DNA of 64,000 nt, taken from positions 5,937,501-6,001,500 of the forward strand of contig CATNEN010000003.1 of the NCBI GenBank assembly GCA_950097015.1, in the 5' to 3' direction. This document shows positions 42,678 to 54,000 of this stretch, one piece after another. How positions within the stretch are numbered: the first letter of the stretch is position 1; the number at the start of each line of letters is the position of its first letter. Position numbers and translations under genes: made by a program. Under the pieces are notes generated by a model. That model saw only the letters and a list, made by a program, of their open reading frames with translations, was not told where the DNA came from and did no database searches. Origin of the DNA: Macrostomum hystrix. Its lineage: Eukaryota > Platyhelminthes > Macrostomidae.

Positions 42678-44426
42678 TCATATTTTACGATGCATCCTAA
42701 ACGAAACAACAGCATTCGATTCGAGAAATATTCGAACAATCGACAGTTTCGGAATCGCCATCGAATGACCGCACAGCAAGTTCTGCTGGAGATAAGCAAA
42801 GCTAGGAAATGGTAGCGTAGTACGCGTAGCTAGAACATCGGTAGACACTGACATCAGCCATTCTTTTGCATCGCTGTAAGCGAGAAAAAATCCAAAGCCG
42901 AGACTAACCAGTCGTACTAAGTTTGTCTTCGGCTCTTGACTCGGTTGATCAGGAGACCAGAGCAGATTCAGATTGTTGCAAGTAAGTCCCATCAAATACA
43001 CGGACTCTTTGTTCATCACGACCAGTCGGCGACCGACCACTGCGATGTCGACAACATTTTCTACTGGAAGCTGAGAGCGCTCTTGAACTTCCAGTGTCTC
43101 CGAAGACAGGCACAAAAGTTTTGAGTTGCTACCGAGAACGAATATTTTGCTGGCACAGCCCGTTACTCGCAAAGGGTGCTCAAATTGGAGTAAGCACACA
43201 GTGTGGAGCACTGAGCCAGCCAAATCTGTCACCACTAGGTTTGAATTAACTAACAACAAATAGAACTGCTGTTGTTTGTCGCTACAGTAAGACGACATCA
43301 GGTCAGATAGGTGTGACACTTCCCATTCGGCGATGTGGCGAGGCTCTCCGCTTGTGTAAAAATAAGCCGAACAATGATCTTTGGAACGGTTTTTACCAAA
43401 AACGACTAAAACGGAAGGCAATGTTGCACTTTGTGAGTCGCATATCTTGGAGATTTTACCTTCTCTAATGTAAAATCCTCTGGTATTACTGCATACGAAC
43501 ATCGCATGAGGAACTGGAGTGTAAGAATCATGAAGATGCACTTTTTGGGTAACCAAATTGTTTAGAATCTGACGGGCACAGTCAGAGCTAGTTGAAGCTT
43601 TTGATAGCTCATCCACAGCTGCCTTAATATTACTATAAAAGCGCTCCAACCGTTCGACGGTAGTGTCAGGCGGGCCTGGCCACTGCTCATCAATGTGAAT
43701 TTCACACAGAGCCAACTGCAGCTTTGCGCTCAACTGCGAGAGCAACTTTTTTCTGCCGGATTCTTTTGCATTATTTATTTCCGTTAGCAACGCTTCAATC
43801 GATGCAGATGAGCTAGCATCTTCTTGAAGCTTTCCAATGGCACTGTCCATTTTCTCCAGTGTACTGTCACGGCACTCTTGTAACATATCAATCATATCGC
43901 TGAACAAGTCCGCAGCGTCCGACCTGTCCGAAATCAAATCGTGCAGAGCGGCTTTTTTGCTTTTTATCTGCTCCATTAGAGGTAAAAATCGTTTCTTCAT
44001 CTGGTCCGTAAGAAACTTCATCCTGGTGTCAAAGTATTCCGAATCGCTCTGCAAGTGTCGTTCGCACAGGCGTCCTTCGAATTCGAGTCCACAGCCAGCA
44101 GCAGCTTTGTCACAGCCCGGCACGCTGCAGGTGTCCGCAGGTTCGACTGCATGAGGCTTACCGCCAGTAGCTCGCTGAACAAGCATAGCCATAATCGAGT
44201 CTGGCTTCAATTCGGAACCGTACGCGCAAAATCCTTGATGGCAAAGCGGGCATTCACGAACGGACTTCAGCTGGTCAGTAGCTGGGTGCTTCTTATCTTT
44301 CTGTTTCTGGTTCATAAAGCACTGCCTGCAGAGGATGTCACCACAGGGCAGCTGGCAGGGCTCAGTGAAGATCTGGCGACAATGACCGCAGCGGATCAGA
44401 TCCGAAACATCAACTGCTGTCGCCAT
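42678..44426 (-). CDS. RING finger / B-box-like protein (TRIM-like), intronless
   Basis: This is a 582-residue frame starting at an ATG. The N-terminal RING has ligands C13, C16, C28, D30, C33, C36, C59 and C62; the usual histidine after the third cysteine is aspartate (CGDILCRQC in place of CGH). Residues near 98-125 (CSVPGC, CGLEFEGRLCERH) form a B-box-like Cys/His cluster. A helical coiled-coil region follows at about 130-240. The C-terminal 300 residues are beta-rich, with spaced repeats such as GCASKIFVLGSNSKLLCLSS and VVGRRLVVMNKES, and may form a propeller-like domain, though I see no clean NHL or SPRY motif. TRIM proteins with intact RINGs are E3 ubiquitin ligases; whether D30 still supports that activity is open. 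The lack of introns suggests a retrocopy origin or a lineage-specific intronless family. Confidence 0.8.
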   Translation of the reverse strand: MATAVDVSDLIRCGHCRQIFTEPCQLPCGDILCRQCFMNQKQKDKKHPATDQLKSVRECPLCHQGFCAYGSELKPDSIMAMLVQRATGGKPHAVEPADTCSVPGCDKAAAGCGLEFEGRLCERHLQSDSEYFDTRMKFLTDQMKKRFLPLMEQIKSKKAALHDLISDRSDAADLFSDMIDMLQECRDSTLEKMDSAIGKLQEDASSSASIEALLTEINNAKESGRKKLLSQLSAKLQLALCEIHIDEQWPGPPDTTVERLERFYSNIKAAVDELSKASTSSDCARQILNNLVTQKVHLHDSYTPVPHAMFVCSNTRGFYIREGKISKICDSQSATLPSVLVVFGKNRSKDHCSAYFYTSGEPRHIAEWEVSHLSDLMSSYCSDKQQQFYLLLVNSNLVVTDLAGSVLHTVCLLQFEHPLRVTGCASKIFVLGSNSKLLCLSSETLEVQERSQLPVENVVDIAVVGRRLVVMNKESVYLMGLTCNNLNLLWSPDQPSQEPKTNLVRLVSLGFGFFLAYSDAKEWLMSVSTDVLATRTTLPFPSFAYLQQNLLCGHSMAIPKLSIVRIFLESNAVVSFRMHRKI

Positions 44427-44514
44427 TGAGGGGGCCGCTGAAATGCAAACAATGAAACGTACTTCACGATTGATCTGCTAAGTCTACAATTATCAAGGCA
44501 TTGTTCAGTAAGGG

Positions 44515-44740
44515 GGTAGTAGCCTAGTGGTCAGGGCGTCGGACTCATAACTTAAAGTTTGGGGTTCGATTCCCGACTCCACTGGACAATTTGTGTCCTT
44601 TAGTAAGACACTTTACTCTGCATTGCTTGAGTTCACCCAGCTGTTAAATGGGTACCAGCATTAGCTGGGGTAATTGTGGGTGGGTGTGGCGTCCCCCCAG
44701 TCCTTGGACTGAACAGCCGTGCGCAGCCTTCATATGAGCC
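44515..44740 (+). mobile_element. SINE family B, best-preserved head
   Basis: The head is almost tRNA-like: GTAGCCTAGTGGTCAGGGCG (A box) and GGTTCGATTCCCGACTCC (B box). The body has CAATTTGTGTCCTTTAGTAA, CCCAGCTGTTAAATGGGTAC, a core with CAGTCCTTGGACTG, and CGCAGCCTTCATATGAGCC. The 3' tail beyond this is missing. As a transcription unit it would be read by RNA polymerase III. Confidence 0.88.
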
Positions 44741-45095
44741 GAATAGATTTGCACGCAAAATAACACATGTGAATTTCTCGAATGTGTCCGAGTATGATTC
44801 CAAAATGGCGACTCGTGAAAAAATGGACAAAGACCCACAGTTAGACTTTATATTTCTTATTCAATAATAAATACTAATTTGTTACGCGGTTCTAATAAGT
44901 AATTTGAACGCAATTAAAGAGTTCTTTGTTCAATAAACTTAGAAATTAAGCAGAGGACAATAAGAAAAAACATAACCTAAGTTCATTTATTAAGGTTATT
45001 TATATCATATTATTTTATTCCACTAACCCCGAAAAGATCCTATAATATACTTATAATCACTAGTCAAGCAAACAGTTTCATATGTCAAAAGCGAA
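44741..45095. other. 3' UTR region of the acyl-CoA dehydrogenase gene
   Basis: AT-rich sequence. A minus-strand AATAAA at 44986-44991 lies about 105 bases past the stop codon and is the likely polyadenylation signal. Confidence 0.6.
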
Positions 45096-48000
45096 TCACA
45101 AGCCCAAAGGATTTTCTTGAACAACGCCGCCATGGTCGCACACAACTTTGGAAATGTCTTTGGACAGTTCAATGCTGGTCTGTGTCCGGCCCGACTTGAG
45201 CTGGCCAAGGTTGAATAGAATCCAGTCAGCACTCTGAAATCAGCAAAATTTATTTCATGAATATGATAATCACTCTTGTTTCACAACTTTTATCCCTCTT
45301 GTCGAATAACTCCCGCGTCTGATCTTACCGCGTCTCATCTAACCCGTGCCACACCTTTCCCGTGTCTCACTTTCCCGTGTCTCATCTCTCCCGCGTCTCA
45401 TCTCTCCGGTGTCCCATCTCTTTTGCGTCTTATCTCTCCTGCGTTTTATCTCTCGCGGGTCTTATATCTCTCGTGTCTTATCTCTCCCGCGTCTCATCTC
45501 TCCCATGCCACACCTTACCCGTGTCTCATCTCTCCCATTGTCTCAGTTGTCTCATCTTACTGCGTCTCATCTCTCCCGTGCCTCACCTTTCCCGTGTCCC
45601 ATCTCTCCTGTGTCTTATCTCTCCTGTGTCTTATCTCTCCCGCGTCTCATCTCTCCGGTGTCCCATCTCTAGTGCGTCTTATCTCTCTCGTGCCTTATCT
45701 CTCTCGTGTCTTTTCTCTCCCGTGTCTTATCTCTCCCGTGTCTTATCTCTCTCGTGTCTTATCTCTCTCGTGTCTTATCTCTCTCGTGTCTTATCTCTCC
45801 CGCGTCTCATCTCTCCGGTGTCCCATCTCTAGTGCGTCTTATCTCTCTCGTGTCTTATCTCTCTCGTGTCTTATCTCTCCGGTGTCCCATCTATAGTGCG
45901 TCTGATCTTACCGCATCTCATCTCTCCCATGCCACACCTTACCCGTGTCTCATCTCTCCCATTGTCTCAGTTGTCTCATCTTACTGCGTCTTATCTCTCC
46001 CGTGCCTCACCTTTCCCGTGTTTCATCTCTCCTGCGTCTTATCTCCCCCACGTCTCATCTCTCTGGTGTCCCATCTCTAGCGCGTCTGATCTCTCCCGTG
46101 CCTCATCTCTCCGCTGTCTTATCACTATCCCAGTCTTATCTACCCGAATTGAATACACAAGTAGTCAGGAAGCCAAAGCATTAAAAGTGACAAGCCGACC
46201 TCATTGCACAGGTACTGAGCAAGGCGAGCTTCGTATTCAGCCGTGGCAGCCCCGGACCTCAGGCTTTGGTCGGCCCTAGCCAAGGTGGCAGCCATTGCGT
46301 AGGCATGCATCGCACCTTCGGCCAGACGATTCAATTCGTGCTGCTTTCCAATCACAGCCTTCTTTTGCTTCATCACAATGTCCTGCAGAACAGCAGTCGG
46401 GGGGACCACCGAATGGTTATGTGCCAGCGAGGATCAAAATGATGATGATATGAACCTTTACCGTGTTTTTTATCGAACGAGGCACATCCTACAGGGAGAG
46501 GTTTAGACATTCGGACGTCCGAACTACAGGTCGGGAGTTAGAATTTCATCTCTTAATTTCCTAGAAACGTGGGTACTATTAATAATTGAACTAACAAAAT
46601 TGATTACACCTGCCCAAATTGGGCCAGATGTGCAGCCGACAGCACAGCCGCAGCTATTGCGCGGCGCATCTGAAGGCTGCGTACGGCTGTTCAGTCCATG
46701 GACTGGGGAGATGCCACACCAGCCCTCAATTAGAAGCCAAATGACAAGTCATCAAACACACCTGATTGGTATTAGTTGAATAATAAGAAACAAAAGCAAG
46801 AAATCACACCTGAACGGCTTGTCCGAGTTCGCCAGCAGTCTGACCCAACAGTTCTCCTGAGGTCTTCAGATCGGGATGAAGCTTACTAAGCAGGGCTCCG
46901 GTATCTGGCGAGGCGCTAGATCCTAGGCCAATCTTTCTGAATCCCATAGACATTAGAGCCGACGGGTTGCTAAGTGGATTCTTGGAAAGCTCCTGCAGCT
47001 GCTTGCCAGCATATTGTACGCCGAGCAGGGTGAAGAACAGCCGCAGGATGTCGTTGGTGCCTTCGAAGATGCGAAAGATTCGCAGATCGCGCATAACTCG
47101 CTCAAGCCCAGTTTGACGCATGTAGCCCATGCCGCCTGTCACCTGGAGCGATTCAGTGGGTCAGGCTGGGATGTAGATATGGGTCAGGCTGAGATGAAGA
47201 TATGGGTCAGGCTGGGATGAAGATATGGGTCAGGCTGGGATGTAGATATGGGTCAGGCTTGGATGTAGATATGGGTCAGGCTGGGGTGTAGATATTGGTC
47301 AGGCTGGGATGTAGATATTGGTCAGGCTGGGATGTAGATGGGTCAGGCTGGGGTGTAGATATGGGTCAGGCTGGGATGTAGATATGGGTCAGGCTGGGAT
47401 GTAGATATTGGTCAGGCTGGGATGTAGATATGGGTCAGGCTGGGATGTAGATATGGGTCAGGCTGGGGTGTAGATATTGGTCAGGCTGGGATGTAGATAT
47501 GGGTCAGGCTGGGATGTAGATATGGGTCAGGCTGGGATGTAGATATGGGTCAGGCTGGGATGTATGATATGTCTGGCTGGAATGTAGATGAGTCAGGCTG
47601 TGATGAAGATGGGTCAGGCTGGGATGAAGATGGATAAGGCTGTGATGTAGATGTGTCAGTCTTGGATGTAGATGGGTCAGGCTAGGAATTAGGCAGGTCA
47701 GGCCTGGATCAAGCACTGTCATGACAATGTTCATGATTGACACGTTAATCAATAAACCCCCTAACCTGAATGGCTTCATCGGCACAGTACCATGCAGCCT
47801 CAGAGCCGTAGACTTTGCTGATTGCGGCTTCGGCTTGGAATTCAGCCACGCCAGAGTCCATCAGGCCGCTGACCAGATAGGCCATGGACTCGGTGGCATA
47901 GTGCCTTGCAGCCATTCTAGCCAGTTTCTCTTGAATAGCACCGTAGGTGGAGATCTTCGACCCGAACTGAAGGCGACCGGCGGCATGCTCCGAAGCCTTG

Positions 48001-51000
48001 GCGATGCAGGCCCTCATAGTTCCAGATAGGGCAGCGGCCATACCGAATCTGCCATTGTTCAGCACATTCATGGCCACTTTGAATCCGTTGCCAACACCGC
48101 CGAGAACATTTTCAACTGGTATGGGAGTGTCTTCAAAGAAGATTGCCGCCGTGTTGCTGCATTTTATTCCCATCTTCTTCTCCGGTGGGCCGCTGAGTGG
48201 GATTTATTGACGGTCATGGAGTCATACAATTAGGTCATTTGGGTGGTCATAAGAGTAATTCGATGATGAGGGTCATAGAGTCATTTGGTGACGAAGGGTC
48301 ATCCAGTCATTTGGTGACGAAGGGTCATCCAGTCATTTGGTGACGAAGGGTCATTCAGTCATTTGGTGATGAGGGTCATCCAGTCATTTGGTGACGAAGG
48401 GTCATCCAGTCATTTGGTGGTCATCCAGTCATTTGGTGACGAAGGGTCATTCAGTCATTTTGTGACGAAGGGTCATCCAGTCATTTGGTGACGAAGGGTC
48501 ATCCAGTCATTTCGTGACGAAGGCTAATCCAGTCATTTCGTGACGAAGGGTCATTCAGTCATTTGGTGACGAAGGGTCATCCAGTCATTTCGTGACGAAG
48601 GGTCATCCAGTCATTTGGTGACGAAGGGTAATCCAGTCATTTGGTGACGAAGGGTCATCCAGTCATTTTGTGACGAAGGGTCATCCAGTCATCTGGTGAC
48701 GAAGGGTCATTCAGTCATTTGGTGATGAGGGTCATCCAGTCATTTGGTGACGAAGGGTCATCCAGTCATTTGGTGACGAAGGGTCATCCAGTCATTTGGT
48801 GACGAAGGGTCATCCAGTCATTTCGTGACGAAGGGTCATCCAGTCATTTGGTGACGAAGGGTCATCCAGTCATCTGGTGACGAAGGGTCATTCAGTCATT
48901 TGGTGACGAAGGGTCATCCAGTCATTTGGTGACGAAGGGTCATCCAGTCATTTCGTGACGAAGGGTCATCCGGTCATTTGGTGACGAAGGGTCATCCAGT
49001 CATCTGGTGACGAAGGGTCATTCAGTCATTTGGTGATGAGGGTCATCCAGTCATTTGGTGACGAAGGGTCATCCAGTCATTTGGTGACGAAGGGTCATCC
49101 AGTCATTTTGTGACGAAGGGTCATCCAGTTATTTCGTGACGAAGGGTAATCCAGTCATTTGGTGACGAAGGGTCATCCAGTCATTTGGTGACGAAGGGTC
49201 ATCCAGTCATTTCGTGACGAAGGGTCATCCAGTCATTTGGTGACGAAGGGTCATCCAGTCATCTGGTGACGAAGGGTCATTCAGTCATTTGGTGACGAAG
49301 GGTCATCCAGTCATTTGGTGACGAAGGGTCATCCAGTCATTTCGTGACGAAGGGTCATCCGGTCATTTGGTGACGAAGGGTCATCCAGTCATCTGGTGAC
49401 GAAGGGTCATTCAGTCATTTGGTGATGAGGGTCATCCAGTCATTTGGTGACGAAGGGTCATCCAGTCATTTGGTGACGAAGGGTCATCCAGTCATTTTGT
49501 GACGAAGGGTCATCCAGTTATTTCGTGACGAAGGGTAATCCAGTCATTTGGTGACGAAGGGTCATCCAGTCATTTGGTGACGAAGGGTCATCCAGTCATT
49601 TCGTGACGAAGGGTCATCCAGTCATTTGGTGACGAAGGGTCATCCAGTCATCTGGTGACGAAGGGTCATTCAGTCATTTGGTGACGAAGGGTCATCCAGT
49701 CATTTGGTGACGAAGGGTCATCCAGTCATTTCGTGACGAAGGGTCATCCGGTCATTTGGTGACGAAGGGTCATCCAGTCATCTGGTGACGAAGGGTCATT
49801 CAGTCATTTGGTGATGAGGGTCATCCAGTCATTTGGTGACGAAGGGTCATCCAGTCATTTGGTGACGAAGGGTCATCCAGTCATTTTGTGACGAAGGGTC
49901 ATCCAGTTATTTCGTGACGAAGGGTAATCCAGTCATTTGGTGACGAAGGGTCATTCAGTCATTTGGTGACGAAGGGTCATCCAGTCATTTCGTGACGAAG
50001 GGTCATCCAGTCATTTGGTGACGAAAGGTCATCCAGTCATTTGGTGACGAAGGGTCATCCAGTCATCTGGTGACGAAGGGTCATTCAGTCATTTGGTGAT
50101 GAGGGTCATCCAGTGATTTGGTGACGAAGGGTCATCCAGTCATTTGGTGACGAAGGGTCATCCAGTCATTTGGTGACGAAGGGTCATCCAGTCATTTGGT
50201 GACGAAGGGTTTTCCAGTCATTTTGTGACGAAGGGTCATCCAGTCATTTGGTGACGAAGGGTCATCCAGTCATTTCGTGACGAAGGGTAATCCAGTCATT
50301 TGGTGACGAAGGGTCATTCAGTCATTTGGTGACGAAGGGTCATCCAGTCATTTCGTGACGAAGGGTCATCTAGTCATTTGGTGACGAAAGGTCATCCAGT
50401 CATTTGGTGACGAAGGGTCATCCAGTCATCTGGTGACGAAGGGTCATTCAGTCATTTGGTGATGAGGGTCATCCAGTCATTTGGTGACGAAGGGTAATCC
50501 AGTCATTTGGTGACGAAGGGTCATTCAGTCATTTGGTGACGAAGGGTCATTCAGACCCTTAAAATGGGTCTGAAGATTAAGATTTAATCTGGTTAAATTA
50601 GTTTTAACTAACATAATTAATTGAACCATAAGATTTAAAATGGTTAAATTAGTATTCATATACTACTCTAGATTAAGTAGTTTTGCGCAAAATACATGAC
50701 TTATTATTATAAGTATGTGAAAAGCGAATATCTTCACTGACTGCATGTGAATTTTTCGGTAACGAATAGCTAAAGCTTATTTTTCTGAATATTTTAAAGT
50801 TCTTATCACCTATTTGAGTGCACAAAATCTGCGGACTGGCCAACTGAAAACAGACACCTAGGCTAGTAAAATGCGACCTTTTTTTAAACCATGACAAATT
50901 ATTTAGCTAAGCTAAAATAAACCTTTGAACTTTGTAACCATATGTTAGCCTTTGTAACATTAATAGGCTAGAGAATTGAAAAATTGAAATCTGAAAATGA

Positions 51001-54000
51001 TTCAGTAGATTTCATAAAACTCACCTAGATACGCCACCAAAACCGCGTTCAACAATGAAAGCCGTCACTTTGTCCTTAACAGATCCAGTAGCTTCATCTT
51101 TGACTTCAGTTTTAGCAAAGACAGTCATGACTTCAGCGATACCTCCATTGCTAATCCACAATTTGGAGCCGTTCAGCTTATAAAATTTACCGCAAGGTGA
51201 CAGGGCCGCTCTAGTTTGCACTGAGCCGGCATCTGATCCTGAACTTGGCTCTGTCAGACAATAGGCTGCAAACTTCTTACCCGCAGCCAAGTCCGGCAGG
51301 TACTTCAACTTCTGCTCGTGTGTGCCGTACAGTGTGATGCCCTGCGAGAGATTCAAGTGGGTTGCAATCTGACTGAACTGATTAGCAATCTGACTGAACT
51401 GATTTGACAATCTGACTGAACTGATTAGCAATCTGACTGAATTGATTTGACAATATGACTGAACTGATTTGACAATCTGACTGAACTGATTTGACAATCT
51501 GACTGAACTGATTTGACAATCTGACTGAACTGATTTGACAATCTGACTGAACTGATTTGACAATCTGACTGAACTGATTTGACAATCTGACTGAACTGAT
51601 TTGACAATCTGACTGAACTGATTTGACAATCTGACTGAACTGATTTGACAATCTGACTGAACTGATTTGACAATCTAACTGAACTGATTTGACAATCTGA
51701 CTGAACTGATTTGACAATCTGACTGAACTGATTCAGCAATCTGACTGAACTGATTTGACAATCTGACTGAACTGATTTGACAATCTGACTGAACTGATTT
51801 GACAATCTGACTGAACTGATTTGACAATCTGACTGAACTGATTAGCAATCTGACTGAACTGATTTGACAATCTGACTGAACTGATTTGACAATCTGACTG
51901 AACTGATTTGACAATATGACTGAACTGATTTGACAATATGACTGAACTGATTTGACAATCTGACTGAACTGATTTGACAATCTGACTGAACTGATTTGAC
52001 AATCTGACTGAACTGATTAGCAATCTGACTGAACTGATTTGACAATCTGACTGAACTGATTTGACAATCTGACTGAACTGATTTGAAAATCTGACTGAAC
52101 TGATTTGACAATCTGACTGAACTGATTTGACAATCTGACTGAACTGATTTGACAATCTGACTGAACTGATTTGACAATCTGACTGAACTGATTTGACAAT
52201 CTGACTGAACTGATTTGACAATCTGACTGAACTGATTCAGCAATCTGACTGAACTGATTTGACAATCTGACTGAACTGATTTGACAATCTGACTGAACTG
52301 ATTAGCAATCTGACTGAACTGATTTGACAATCTGACTGAACTGATTTGACAATCTGACTGAACTGATTTGACAATATGACTGAACTGATTTGACAATATG
52401 ACTGAACTGATTTGACAATATGACTGAACTGATTTGACAATATGACTGAACTGATTTGACAATCTGACTGAACTGATTTGACAATCTGACTGAACTGATT
52501 TAACAATCTGACTGAACTGATTGCAAAATCAGTTTTAAGCAAGACACTATCTGACTATCTGACACATATTCGAATCCAATTATTCAGTCTAACCTTGAAT
52601 CCAATGCTCTGGTGTGCTCCCAATGCGATTCCAACTCCAAGATCGTAGGCGCCAACAACCTCCACAAGGCGAGCATACTGAGTGTTGCTAAGGCCGAGAC
52701 CGCCGTAGTCTACCGGTACCTGGCGGGTGTCAGTAGCAAAGGTAAGAGTAAGTTTTGGATTGGAGAGTATATTGCGATTAAATTAATCATACTATAATTA
52801 GACAAGTCATGAACTTAAGAACAGACAAAGGTAGGATAAAAGTAAAATTCTAGGCTTTGGATTAGATAAAATAGGTTTCGAGAGGATAGCTAAGGTTTTC
52901 CAGGGTAGATATGATTGATTGAGAGTAGATAAGGGCGACTGGATGTAGATAAGGTAGGCTCTAAGTAGATAAGGTAGCCTGAGGGTAGATAAGGTAGGTT
53001 GGAAGTAGATAATGTAGGCTGGAAGAAGATAAAACAAACAGAATATAATATCACCACTAGGAGAAGATAAGATGAACTGGGAGTAGATAAGGTAGGTTTG
53101 AAGTAGATAAGAAGTAGGTTTGGATTAGATAAGGAAGGCTGGTAGTAGGTTATGAGTAAAAAAGAGCTAGATCAATTCATTGGCAAGTGATAATTAAAAA
53201 TCTGGCCCAGATTAATTAACCTGCAGTCCGAAAGCGCCCATCTCCGCTAGTCCAGCCAACGTCTGCGGCTCGATAGTCTCCAGGGCGTCGTTCTTATCGG
53301 CATTGTTGACCTCCTGAAAGAATTTATTGACCGGCTCAACCATACCAACCAGGGTTGAGCGTTGATCCTCATTGAGAACCGATGGAAATGGCATCACTTG
53401 TTTGGTGTTGACGCGACCAGTAAACGAGTTGAGGACAAATGAATCACTAGCCTGAAAATTATTTAAATAATGAATAAATTATGAATATGAGCCGACAGCA
53501 CAGCCGCAGCTATTGCACGGCGCATCTGAAGGCTGCGTACGGCTGTTCAGTCCATGGACTGGGGGGACGCCACACCCACCTTCAATTATCCCAGATAATG
53601 CTGGTGCCCATTTAACAGCTGGGTGAACTGAAGCAATGCGGAGTTAAGTGTCTTGCTAAGGGACACAAATCGTCCTAGTGGAGTCGGGAATCGAACCCTC
53701 GACCTTCAAGTTATGAGTCCAACTCTCCAACCACAAAGCTACAACATATTCTATGGCTATTAAGCTGAAGTTATATTATATATATAAACTAATTTTAACA
53801 ATAGAGTTCTTATTACCACATCCTTCTTGGGCTCTGTAGAAGATGCTGCAGTGGCAGTTGAAGCATGCTTTGTGGCAGTCAGTCGGAATACACTAAAAAT
53901 AAAAATAACTATTTTATAAAGTTACATACAGTTTTTTACATTATATATTCTATTTTTTATATATTATCATATTATCATATTAATATATTATTATAACAAT

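Noticed and set aside
44520..44600. Functional tRNA gene
   Set aside because: A- and B-box-like strings are present, but the sequence does not fold as an obvious cloverleaf and continues into a shared SINE body found at many loci.
48235..50560. CRISPR-like array
   Set aside because: The units are contiguous with no unique spacers, in an intron of an animal gene; it is a minisatellite.
51021..52542. Gln/Ser-rich frames of 60-206 residues
   Set aside because: They come from the 22-bp intronic array of the VLCAD gene; only the exon 5 part of one of them is coding.
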